Origin: Crotophaga sulcirostris
Taxonomy: Eukaryota > Chordata > Aves > Cuculiformes > Crotophagidae
DNA: 64,000 nucleotides
Assembly: GCA_013397455.1 (NCBI GenBank)
Contig: VYZB01000118.1
Span: 849,588-913,587, forward strand
Reading direction: 5' to 3'
The first letter of the stretch is position 1. Each line of letters opens with the position of its first letter. The notes below the pieces were generated by a model. That model was not told the DNA's origin, did not search any database, and worked only from the letters and a program-made list of their open reading frames with translations. Positions 13,801 to 24,538 of the stretch are shown in pieces. Position numbers and translations under genes: made by a program.

Positions 13801-15339
13801 GGCTTCATTACTGGAGTCTTCAAGAACCATGCTAGTGTTTTTTCTCCTCACTGGGACTTCTCTATTTGAAAGGCATGAAAATGCCATAGAGATCTAGTGT
13901 AATTGGACTGGTGTTAGCATTAGTCACTCCAACAAATGGGTCCAACTGTGCTGATAAACAATGTGTTAGAATTTGGAACCACCAACATAGAATTTATCAT
14001 TTTCTGACACAGGAGTTTAACTACAAAATTGTACTTGTATGAATCTCAAAACACATGTTGGTATGTCATTTGGCAAATTCAAAAATATAGCTGGAAAATA
14101 CTTGGAAGTGCATCTAATGTGAGGAAAAATTGTCTTAGTGGTGACTGCCCACAGAGAACATTAGGCTTGGAATATTTCCATTTTGTTGGGATTTTCACTT
14201 TCTTGTTTGACACTGATATTGATTAAATTGTTTACACATATGTTCAAAAATCTAGGTAAAATGAAAATCTTTATGGAGCGACTCTGCTTTAGTACATTTA
14301 GGACATTTACAATGGTCTAAAGGGCAGGACCAGAATAAAGAAAAAAAATACCAGTCAGGAGCAAAGAAGTACATCAGCAACAGAACAATGGAAACAGACC
14401 CATTATAGGCAGGCAGGTCTGTACAAAGACACCTCAAGGAGAAGAGAAGTCATCCTACAGTATAGGTCTGTGAAGATTCCACTCACTTCTTCAAGTTAGG
14501 GCAGAGATCCAGAACATAAGATACCATCCAAATGGTCAGAGTTAGAAAAGGCAAAATCAAAAAGGACAAAGTGATCAACTGGATTAGAATAAACTGAGTG
14601 GTAATTGGAGGTATAGATGAAGCACAGTCTACCAGACTTGGCAACAAAGGCAGATTAAATTTGATGTACAACATTATTACAAATAACTCTAGATGCTTTT
14701 CAAAGAAGTATTCAGATTGTAGGGACAAATGTTACAAAAGAGTGCAGAAATCCAGGACTGATTCTTAGAAAAATCAAGAACCTGTAGTTGCAGCTTGTGC
14801 AAATTATTTTTATTGTACTGTTCCTAAACAATAATACACTTATTTTTCTCATAAATGCACTTTTTTTTTCACATCAGGTATGCAATTCCATTCAAACTTC
14901 CTCTCTGTGCATCTTGGTCATGTAGATTTCCCATAAGGCAAACAGGATCTGAATGTGTGCCTGGTACATATTGAACCAATAAGCAAGTAAAAAACAACAA
15001 TAGTTCTTATTCTTTATCTCTAGTGGGTTTTTGTCTAATAGCACAAAGAACCAAACTGAAAAAAAGGACCTACATTTTCTTCATTCTATTTTTCCTTCTT
15101 CCATTTCTTTTTCTGCATTGCAATTTAGAGAACTGCCAATAGTATATTCATTTCCTGAAAAAATAACCCATCAGCATTTCTCAGAAAGAATATGAAAATC
15201 CAAGCTTTTCTTTATTTTTCATTCAAATAATTACAAATGTAGCCATCATTTCCAGTTATATTTTCCTTTCAGATTAGGTCTATTCTATTTCCAGCAAATC
15301 CTTTACACACACGTGTAGCATTCACTCTTTTCAATCTCT
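10876..15339. other. Unique AT-rich non-coding DNA
   Basis: No gene or well-supported repeat was found. TA-rich simple sequence occurs at about 10948-10975. The segment at about 11205-11260 vaguely resembles the sauropsid palindromic repeats but has no pairing arms, so it was not called. Open frames on both strands stay under 90 codons. Confidence 0.45.
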
Positions 15340-15560
15340 CCACTAGTGTGTGGCAAAGAGTTTTGCTAATGTGATGTCAAAACACCAAGTGGTTACTTTC
15401 TAATTTAGCCCAAGGTAGAATACTGTAGTTTAGAGCCAGTGATCCATTGCTAAATTCAATTTCTCACCTGATTAATTAATTTATGTATGCAATTTAATGA
15501 TGTTTAATTTGATATGTACATTCAAGATATAGTGTGCTTATCCATTTCTAAATAAAATCC
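15340..15560. promoter_or_regulatory. Candidate conserved non-coding element rich in homeodomain sites
   Basis: The block contains tandem ATTA/TAAT words (gattaattaattt near 15470-15482), 'tgcaatttaatgatg' and 'tttaatttgatatg' in non-repetitive context, preceded by a 'tgatccattgc' segment. No coding frame or transposon signature was seen. It is proposed as a regulatory element purely from motif density and lack of repeat character. Confidence 0.25.
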
Positions 15561-16815
15561 TGGATAGTTACTATAAAGAACTAAAAATATATTTTTCTTC
15601 TGTGGAAGTTTTTTACCAACTATTTTTTTTAAAATTAATTTTATCTTTTCATCCATTATAGTGAGTTTCCCAGGAGACCTAAAAGAATATACTACCAATG
15701 GAAAAAATAGCTTTTTAACACTCTATTTTATTTTGACTTTGGATTAAAATAAGTCATGTTCTGGTCAAAAAATATATCATAAGGATGCTGGAAAACCAAC
15801 AGAAAGCAACCTGTGTGTTCATTATATTAGGTATATATGACATTCCAAGGACAACTGTGTTATGTATTACAGAAGAGCTTTGGTTCTATGCTCCAAGAAA
15901 CAAAGAAAAAAGGATGTTTTTGTATTGGATTAACCGCACATAATATAGTGAATAACAGAAGGAAATTCCGTGGCAATCTGCATTCTAGCAAATAAAATCA
16001 CATGAAGTTATAAAAGTAACACGAGAATCAGAGCAGGACTAGTTTTATGGGTAAAGCATATTTGTTATGTGTAATCTTAACTACCATGTAATATAATTTA
16101 TTATAATAAAGGCTCTCCCCAAAACTCCTGATTCCAGTGTTGTGTAGACACCATATACTAGACAGTCTGTACTAAGGAGAATACTTTTTGAGTAGTTACA
16201 GAGACGAAAGGAACAAACAGATCATAAGTTTCAGTCTCTGACTATATCGAAACAGAAGATTAAGATCTCAGTTGGGTTGCAGTCTAACACTTTACCTACA
16301 AGATCTTGCTTTCCTTTTTCCAGAAAAGTAGGCAAAATTTACAATGGAACAACCTGTAAGTGTGATTTCTACAACCTCTCTGGATACGAAATGGTTACAT
16401 ATATCCTGAGAAACAAATCCTAACCAAATTTGTCTGGTTTAGTTACTGACATAACACTACACACAGCAATGTAGTCAAATCTCAAATATTGAACAAGAGA
16501 AGCACATCCAATTTAGTGCTAATCCAGAATCTCGCACCAGTTTAACAGGCATAAAGAAGGGCACATTTCTTCCAGATGCCTTCTTTGTGAGTGATATGTA
16601 AGAGGCTTTACAAGTCATGGAGACTTGATCAAGTTCTGCATTAAATGCACTGGCTAAAAACATTAATTGCGGAGTCAGTCAACCACATTATTCTTCACTT
16701 CTTGGTCAGCATTGGGTATCTCAATTGTGACATGCCTTAGGGATTTTCTCTTAGTAATGCCTGCTCAACTGTTCAATGGAGGAACAATGTAAGATCAAGA
16801 CGATTTGAAGTAGGA
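15561..16815. other. Unique AT-rich non-coding DNA
   Basis: Nothing gene-like was recognised. The minus-strand frame at 16475-16663 (62 codons) is unremarkable. Confidence 0.45.
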
Positions 16816-16990
16816 TTCATCTCACCTAGCTTTAGACGTTTAGAAGTTAGACATCTAAGTCTGAACTGGAGAGAAATAGGCATCTCCAGAGGGCAATTCA
16901 TTTGACCTATCTCAGATGCCTATTTTAGTCAGAGATGAATCACCCCCCAGAGACGCGTAGATTTCTCTATTGACTATAAAGGGAGCTTAG
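16816..16990. repeat. Copy A of an unnamed dispersed repeat
   Basis: Positions 16868-16928 align over about 60 bp with 39331-39389. Both read 'gga-ga-a-agg-ca-ct-ca...attcattt-ac-t-tct-agatg-c---tttag'. The flanking sequence (tagctttagacgtttagaa; agatgaatcacccccc) resembles a moderately old bird interspersed repeat I have seen before but cannot name. The pairwise match is direct; family and boundaries are not known. Confidence 0.45.
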
Positions 16991-19900
16991 GGCAAGCAGT
17001 TCAGTGCTAGACTTCTGACTTTCAGACATGTAATTTAGAAGAGATATAACCCACTCACTGTAGTGGTAAGGTTCAGTTTCTGCACTTAATCACTCATGCT
17101 GTTTTCAGATTCGTAAAATATCCAAGAACTCATCTCTAAATGAGTGTTCCATATTTGATCTTTTTAATTTCTTATTTGGGTTGTTGATTTCTTCTCGAGC
17201 ACTTATTGCCTTTCATTTTCACTCATTTTCTCATTAAAAATATTCACTTATAGCAAGTTCATTGTAACCTCCGTATATTTCCAAAACAGATGCCTCAATG
17301 CTAACAGCTAGAGCACACTATACACTATGCTTGATCCAGCTGTTAGTCTTTCTTAAGATTTTCTTTTCATTTCTGAGATGTCTGAAGACTCACTTTTCAG
17401 GCCTCTATAATGGAAATAACTTAATCATCTATCTCAATTTAGTCACTGATTTAATGAGATTATTTGTTCAGAACTGCATATGATACGAATTAAATTGTTA
17501 TAAATGATCCTAAACATTCAGAAAACCAGAACAACTGCTTGGATTTCAATTTCTTCGGGTCTAGAGGCTTGACGTTCTCCTCAGAGTGATTTTATTCTAG
17601 TGTACTCTATTGGTTTCAGTAAAATCTTTACAGACATAACAAAGTGAGCAGAAATAATAATCCTAGGTTTTTACTAGACAGGAAATGTTTGCAGATACTT
17701 AATTATTTTTCTCTATCCTCAATTAAAAAATAATTAAATCATTTTTTAAAGAATATTTACATTTTATTTTAAAAAAAAGTAGACATTTCAACAGTTAATT
17801 GATAATAGTAACAGAAATTTGCAGTGTTCTTTTCTGTTTGGTCAATGGAATAAAGCTTGGTTAATCAACTGTTTCACTGATCTGTTTATCAATACAAACA
17901 GCAACTTATGTTCACTCAACATTTAAATAATTTTTTTTTTAAAGAAGCATCCAGCATGTCGTGAAATTCTTACACAAGCTATGAGTTCTTTTATTAAACT
18001 ATATAACCATATATTTTAACATCACTTCAGTTACTTTAAACATTTAAGGAGAGGATTCTTAATGTAAACGTCTTATAATACAGACTGAGTGCAATCAGCA
18101 TAAAAATAATTTGACAGCCTTCCACATTGCTGAGTAAATGAGGCGTAACCTTGAATATGATACTTAGAGGCTGCTGATTTCTTCAGACTATATTAGAGAA
18201 TTTATGACACTTCCTGTGGGAGAGGGAAAGTGTTTAGGAAAGTTTATCTCATCTCCCATAGGCACGGCAATCTTTTCTTATTTATGCTTAGATTATCAGC
18301 ATGAGCAGGTGTTTTTTCATTCTCTGCGGGTGTCAGAACTGCAATAACAGAAGTAAAGTTTGTGTGGGGAAGTAAGTGCAGAAAATTATTTTCACTAACC
18401 TACGTAGACTTTACTATGTCTGCAGGTGTCTATTATTGCATGTCCTATTGGTTATACTGTAGGCTTAATCCTAGAAATGCTGGACACTTTGCAAGTAGAG
18501 ATGACTTTTCTCACCAATGGGCTTTCAAGATCTGCAACGAAAGTTGATTGCCATTAATGGGACTCTTTCCTATGACTTCACAACTTTTCTCGTCAGAAGC
18601 ATTTAGAACTTCAAACAAGCACTCAGCAGCTGGAAGAGCAAAAGCCCCCATGACTTGGCAAGGATATGTTCACGCAGAGTTTGCCTTTTGCTATCTTTTA
18701 GAGAAGCATGATGGGTTTGCAAGAGACTTATAATGATGTTCTAAATATTGTACATTTATACATACTCCTGTAATTTATAAATCTGTAAAAAAATACTGCA
18801 TATACTTAACAAAATTGCAGTAGTTGTACATTTAATAATGATTTCTAGATACAGAACCAAGATAAGATTATCTGACAGAAAAACCTCAGTGTCATTAAGG
18901 AATGACATATCAAGAATGTATGTCCCCAAATAAGCTGAAAGTACCATGACCGCTCCAGTACCACTGCTTAATTTCTTTAAGTCTAAATTTGAAGAAGTTA
19001 AGTTTGAGAGAATATTGTGTCTTTAAATAAAACAGAATTATGCCTAGTGTTCTTGTTATTTAAAACACTTGGTTCTGTTCACATATTTTCCAGTAATAGT
19101 CATTAGATAGTGTGAATGAAAAGTGTTGCAACCAGAAGTCAGGGTGCTTCTTCCCAGATGAGTTCCCAGAGTATGGAATCACAATTCTCTCTCCATCATT
19201 AATGATGTGCTATACATCAGTATCTCTTCTGCAAAAATAAATTAATATTAAGTAATATGTCACTCCAGAGATACCCTGATTATCTCCTATGGTTTTCAAA
19301 TCAGAAAACTCTGGAATCTGTTTTCTGATTTCTGAACAAATGCTTTAAGTACTAGTTATCTTATTTAAAGGAAGATAGAGGGAAACGTCCACTATGGCCT
19401 CAACTAACAGACAAGTTTTAAAAAAGCCTATAACAAAATTTCATGCACAGGTTGATCTTCTAGCATATGTTAAACATGTTCTGCTCAGCCACTCCTTTAC
19501 CTAGATTTTTGCCTTTTAAAAAATTCCTTAATACAGTTCTCAATTAAGTGTAAGCAAGAAAAAGCAGGAGCTTAGGATGCCAGAAAAAGAAAAAAAACTT
19601 CTTCACTCAAAATTGTTTGTTTGTAGACATCCTCAGCCCAGGAAGTTTTAGAAGCTGAAAGTTTTACATTCAAGCTTTATTAGGAATCTCTTTTGTCCAG
19701 TAACACATAGATCCTGGGTCAGATGGTTTGAGCAGTGTAGCTATTTTATATAGTAAAATGCAATGTAACCCAGCTCAAGACCCACTCTAAGAGCTTGTAA
19801 AAGTGAGGACACTCAGCATGGCTATAGAAACTAAAGTCAGAAATTTTAAATTGTTTGGTTCAACAACAAGTTAAACAGTGCTAATCTTTCCAAATTAATC

Positions 19901-21060
19901 TGCAGAAGGGCTTCATCTGGTTGCAGTAGTTCAGATCAGTTTCCTTAAACATAGCTATCCAGACAAAGACCAAAAATGAAAGAACTAAAAAACTTCAGTT
20001 CAGGGGCAAAAGAAGGAGGAAGCTATTCAGAAACTAGAAAGAGAACAGATGTCCTAATAGTGTTGTGACAGTGACAAAATGAAGAAGTATTTTTGAACCA
20101 CTGCATGTTCACTTATTAGTAGAAGTGGAAAGAAAAAACTAAAAAGACTTGTCATTGCTTCAGCTCGCAATTTTAAATGTGATAATTGCATAGTAATTTA
20201 CCACTGTCTCACAATTAAAAGTAAATCAAAGTGCATTTATACTCTGAACACAAATGTGTCAGAATTTTACATCAAGCAATATCTTTTTCATTAGATGGAA
20301 GCAGATGCTGACAGCAAGCTCAGTAGCAGAAACCTACCTAAGATAAAAGCACTAAAAGAACACAAAAATTGTAAGATTACTATCCCCAAATATATTATTT
20401 CTATCAGTTTTTCTTTTTATGATGGTTCTTGTTTCTATTATATCACAACATTTCAAGTTTGATAAGTCAGACAAGAAAACATCTATTTAAAACTCCTTGT
20501 CCCATCCACACTTTCTTGAGGCTTCCTGATAGATCTCAGGCTGGCATTTATTACTTTGTTGTCAACTTGCATGTTTTACTTTACATATATATGTTACCAC
20601 ATCCCTTAAAACCCTAGAGTGCCCTACCCAAGAGAAAAAGTAGTCCCAAAGTATAAAAAGTTAGAAAGGAAGGGAAACACTATTACAGAACACCCTGTGT
20701 TTGTTCTTTAATTACCTGCATATTAGACCATAGCAGGGTAACATCCCAGACAACAAGATTTCCATACTGACAATGTTTTCCTTCCTTGTCCATTTATACA
20801 CTGCACATGAGCCTGACATGAATTTGTTTAGAAATACTAAAATCAAATGCCAGTCCTGACAACTAAGCTATGGGTACAACAGTTCAATTGAGGTGTTATG
20901 TATAGTTACACAACCAGTTTGCTAAACAATTAGTTTGCTCTAATTCTTTATAGTGATTGTACACAAATCGGTTGAAAATCATAATGCAACATTTAAATCT
21001 ATGTATATATATTTGTGTACGTGTATAGGAAGAGTACCTATAACTGCATGTTTTTAAAGA
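16991..21060. other. Unique non-coding DNA; one probable MITE-like relic inside
   Basis: Apart from the repeat entry at 17584-17656, no gene or repeat was found. AT-rich homopolymer stretches are frequent at 17700-17945. A segment at about 18040-18260 has the look of conserved sequence but shows no decisive motif. Confidence 0.45.
17584..17656. repeat. Relic of the palindromic sauropsid repeat type
   Basis: It carries 'ttctagtgtactctattggtttcagtaaaatctttacagacataacaaagtgagcag' in order, here given only as a description of word order: 'tagtgta', 'attggtttcagt', 'acagacataac', 'gagcag'. These correspond to the half-element words of the palindrome type listed at 9172-9287, but the two arms no longer pair well. 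Family placement is by memory. Confidence 0.3.
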
Positions 21061-21649
21061 TCACAGTATCACAGTATCACCAGGTTGAAAGGGACCTCTG
21101 AGATCATCAAGTCCAACCTATAAGCCAACACTAACACCANNNNNNNNNNNNNNNNNNNNNNNNNNNNNNNNNNNNNNNNNNNNNNNNNNNNNNNNNNNNN
21201 NNNNNNNNNNNNNNNNNNNNNNNNNNNNNNNNNNNNNNNNNNNNNNNNNNNNNNNNNNNNNNNNNNNNNNNNNNNNNNNNNNNNNNNNNNNNNNNNNNNN
21301 NNNNNNNNNNNNNNNNNNNNNNNNNNNNNNNNNNNNNNNNNNNNNNNNNNNNNNNNNNNNNNNNNNNNNNNNNNNNNNNNNNNNNNNNNNNNNNNNNNNN
21401 NNNNNNNNNNNNNNNNNNNNNNNNNNNNNNNNNNNNNNNNNNNNNNNNNNNNNNNNNNNNNNNNNNNNNNNNNNNNNNNNNNNNNNNNNNNCAAACTGAG
21501 GGGCCCAGAACTGTACGCAGTATTCAAGGTGAGGCCTGACCAGTGCCGAGTAGAGGGGGACGATAACTTCTCTGGTCCTGCTCGCCACACTATTCCTAAT
21601 GCAGGCCAGGATGCCATTGGCCTTCTTGGCCACCTGGGTACACTACTGG
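21061..21649 (-). mobile_element. CR1 LINE 3' fragment, minus strand, interrupted by assembly gap
   Basis: The element reads right to left. The right part (21492-21649) encodes, on the minus strand, the end of the CR1 ORF2 reverse-transcriptase region with the phrases [28 protein letters not shown] and APQ. The left part (21061-21139) is the CR1 3' end: 'gttgaaagggacct', 'gatcatcaagtccaacc' and the terminal short repeat 'atcacagtatcac'. Between them is a 352-base N gap. CR1 moves by target-primed reverse transcription and is usually 5'-truncated, as here. With the RT core absent and the middle unknown, it is a dead copy. Identification of the family is secure; the subfamily is not determined. 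Confidence 0.93.
21140..21491. other. Assembly gap (352 N)
   Basis: A run of N falls inside a CR1 element, so the failure is probably due to the repeat. The span from the right flank to the left flank is close to what an uninterrupted CR1 3' end would need, so the gap size may be roughly right. Confidence 0.95.
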
Positions 21650-22599
21650 ATGATGCAGAACATTTTTCTAGTCATGTCTCTTTTTTTTTTAACATCAGTA
21701 TGAATTCAGCAAAAGAATGACTTTGGTTTCAGTGGTCATTTGTTGTAGGTAGACAGACTAAAATAAAAACCTCAGCTGACATTTGTATTTACTTTAATCT
21801 CTTACTAGAAGGAAAGGAATTTAACATAATAGGAAACTCAAACATCTCAATCATGCAATATTTCTAAGGTAATAAAACAGGTTCAGTGTTTCCTTCCTGC
21901 AATCTCTCACAGACCACTTTTTCATATTAAACATTTGTAGAATGTAAACTATTATTACAATACTATGGTATTTACTAGATGCATCGCATCTTTGAATGTT
22001 AGTCAAAATAGACATTAATTATGCAGTACACCTTCAAAAGTTATAGGAGGAAGATGGTATGTTCTTTACCCTCCCCCAAAGATAAGAATCTCTGTGCAGA
22101 GAACAAATAGGAACAGAAGTACTTAATATTTGCAACTGTGAGTGTAGTCAATATATATAATCAGAATCTAAAAATCCTGCATTGTAAAGTAATGTGAAGA
22201 GTAGCTTGCAGGAGAGATTCAGGTCTGACCCCTCTTCGTTCACCTTGATACCATTTCCTGGTGACCTGTCTACTTCGAGTCCTATATTCTTGTTCACTCA
22301 CCTTTTCCCCTACTCCTGCCCTACCTCCCCAAAACCCGCTGTAGCTGCTGTGTTCAGCTGTATTATGAAAAAATAGCCCCAGCTATCTCTATTCGGGCAT
22401 CAGTAATTATCCTGCACGATGCCAGTTTCTTTTCTTGGGAGGAGGATATGAAAATAATCCCATTACTATTCGTGTGGCAATCCTGGGTCATGTTAGTAAG
22501 AAACACAAAAGTTTCCATGAAGAAAATAATTCTGTATTCAATGTGGATCTACTATGTAATAAAAAGACTAGAAAACTCACACTGACTGTTGGCAATGAA
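21650..22599. other. Unique non-coding DNA
   Basis: No gene was seen. A pyrimidine-leaning segment at about 22200-22350 (tcaccttttcccctactcc) gives a 60-codon frame without recognisable content. Confidence 0.45.
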
Positions 22600-23126
22600 G
22601 AATAAAAATGACAGCTACACTTTCAGTGAGTCAGTTCTACATACTGAAGGATGCAGAGGATCTAGTTGGGGTCGAGGAAAGGGGAAAAAATGTAAGGTGG
22701 AGTATGGAAACTGAGTTGAGAAAAGTAGGAGGGTATGGTATAACATAGTGGAGGCAGACAGAGCAGGGACCTGCAGGTGTACTATACACAGTATCAAAGT
22801 GTCAGGTGTGTTATACACAGCACAGAGAAGGGGGGATGTAATGTGGGAGGCAAGCATGTTGCTGTATGCACGAGCAGTTCCATGTAATTCTGAAAACTGC
22901 TGCTTTCTTCCAGTCAGACTGAGTCTGGAGCTTCTTTTCAAGGTATAAAAGAGCTTTTGATGATTTGCATAGACATAGCATGGACCTAGAAGCTGTTCTG
23001 AACCAATGTGTCTAAAGGCTGCAAGCAATGCTGTAGCTGCTAAGGATTGTGAAGAGTAATAATTGTGCCTCCCCATGGGTGAGAACTAGCCTATATAATG
23101 AATAAAACGGGGGGCTTTGGGGGTCA
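22600..23126 (+). mobile_element. Possible solo LTR (plus strand)
   Basis: The segment has an LTR-like layout: a GC-richer region with two 20-bp direct copies matching at 17 of 20 (22774-22793 and 22803-22822, both caggtgt..tatacacag.a), a TATA box tataaaa at 22944-22950, a polyadenylation signal AATAAA at 23101-23106, and a G-rich downstream stretch ending '...gggggtca' near 23126. These fit U3, R and U5 of a retroviral LTR, but the 5' TG end and a target-site duplication were not found and no family is recognised. A real cellular promoter with a nearby poly(A) site is the alternative. The 153-codon minus-strand frame here (22615-23076) has no recognisable domain and is probably chance. Confidence 0.3.
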
Positions 23127-24114
23127 AAATCTGTAAAATCTTATAAGTAAAACCTATATTTAAAAGTTGCACCTGCTAAAGTTACCTTAAATCTGTTTTT
23201 TCTAAACTCTTGAATGTCTAACTCAGCGTTCTTAATTACTGTTTCCTATATGGCATTTGTAAAAATTACCTGTGAAATTAGCTATCACAAACGAAACACG
23301 GTAATAATTTTAGGTTTTTTTCAGTCATATAAAGGCAAATTCATTGCAAAATGCCTTTCCATAGAACAGATAACATAAAAGTTTAAATACCAGTGAATTT
23401 TGTGCTTTTATTAATATGTTTGATGGGGCAGTGAGGTATGAAGTGAAAAAGATAAAAAATAAAATCAAGCATTTTCCTAACACAACACAACTTCTTAACA
23501 CAAACACTTCTTAAATTCCTAAAATTGAAAAGTAAGCATCCTAAACAAACAAACAAACAAAAAAAGATTGTCTACATCTATAAATGAAAAGGAGGAAAGA
23601 AGAGTGAAATGAGACGTGACTGTTTCTGAGCACAGGGATTTTTAGGCAATACATTAATTTTCTATAGTTGTCAGAGAAGCAAATGTTCCAGAAATATGGG
23701 AGTTGAAAAATTATCCATCATCTCTCTTGACGAAACAAGACCTAACTGGAGGATGAGATTCAATAAAGTCATATTTTGACAGTGTGGGCAAGGTCATATT
23801 GCTTTGCAGTTTCAATAGCCAAGTTGGGCAGCTTGTCTTCTTTTTTTGCCTGGCAACTTAAGTACTTATCATTGAAATTTGTTTAAACTCACTACAACTG
23901 ACTGATGTGTTAATACAGAGATGACATTTAGAAGCATTTCTGAACTGCATTAATATGCACCATGTTTCCTTTTTCCTCCAGGACAATATACGCTCATACG
24001 TAACTGAAACAGGAGGGACCAAAACCTTCTCATAGGTTTGTGGATTTTGCTAGTGGGAGATGCTGATGAAATAAAACATTCATGAAAAGTTACAATTCTA
24101 ACAACTTTCTACTT
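23127..24114. other. Unique non-coding DNA with an (AAAC)n microsatellite
   Basis: No gene was found. A short AAAC tandem run lies at about 23543-23560. Sequence around 23760-23950 has high complexity but shows nothing decisive. Confidence 0.4.
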
Positions 24115-24320
24115 TACAACAATTGAAATAAGGCCTTTCTCAAATTGAAATACCTTTATTATTTCTGAAAGCATTTTTTCAATTGAAATTGTTTACTTGA
24201 ATAGTTTTATTTGAATTGAAGCACGAGATTAAAATTTCAAGCAAAAATGAAAGGTATCATTTGTGTTCAAAATGAAATGTTTCCAGAAATTCCATTTCAA
24301 GACAAAAATTTAAAGTACTT
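24115..24320. repeat. Degenerate AATTGAAAT/ATTTCAATT-rich repeat
   Basis: The words 'aattgaaat', 'ttcaattgaaatt', 'aatttcaag', 'aaatgaaatg' and 'atttcaagac' occur again and again over about 200 bp in both orientations. This gives a diffuse self-complementary texture. Similar 'ttttcaaaatgaaaatttc' repeats exist in sauropsid genomes, but I cannot name a family. It may also be a decayed low-complexity array. Confidence 0.35.
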
Positions 24321-24467
24321 CACTTAATATTATTTGGTACTTTTTGCCCAAAATTATAATTTAGTGTGAAACCAGGGCTCCAACATTCAATTGCTTTTCT
24401 AGAATGTTACTCTACACTATAATTTTTATCATAGAACATGACCTCTATAGGTAAAATTTGACCAATA

Positions 24468-24538
24468 AGTGAATAAAAAAATAAAAAACAGGAGTATGAT
24501 TANAGTGAATAAAAAAATAAAAAACAGGAGTATGATTA
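24468..24538. repeat. 35-bp tandem duplication flanking a single N (assembly artefact)
   Basis: Positions 24468-24502 and 24504-24538 are identical 35-base blocks (start agtgaataaaaaaataaaa, end gagtatgatta) separated by one N at 24503. An exact duplication around a lone N is the usual trace of two contig ends that overlap but were not merged. The real genome probably has one copy. Confidence 0.85.

Noticed and set aside
21069..21720. Long frames spanning the N gap
   Set aside because: They are extended artificially by N. Only the flanking CR1-coding residues are real.
22615..23076. 153-codon minus-strand frame
   Set aside because: No recognised domain; the region looks like an LTR or promoter on the other strand, and the frame is rich in low-information Ser/Leu/Pro.
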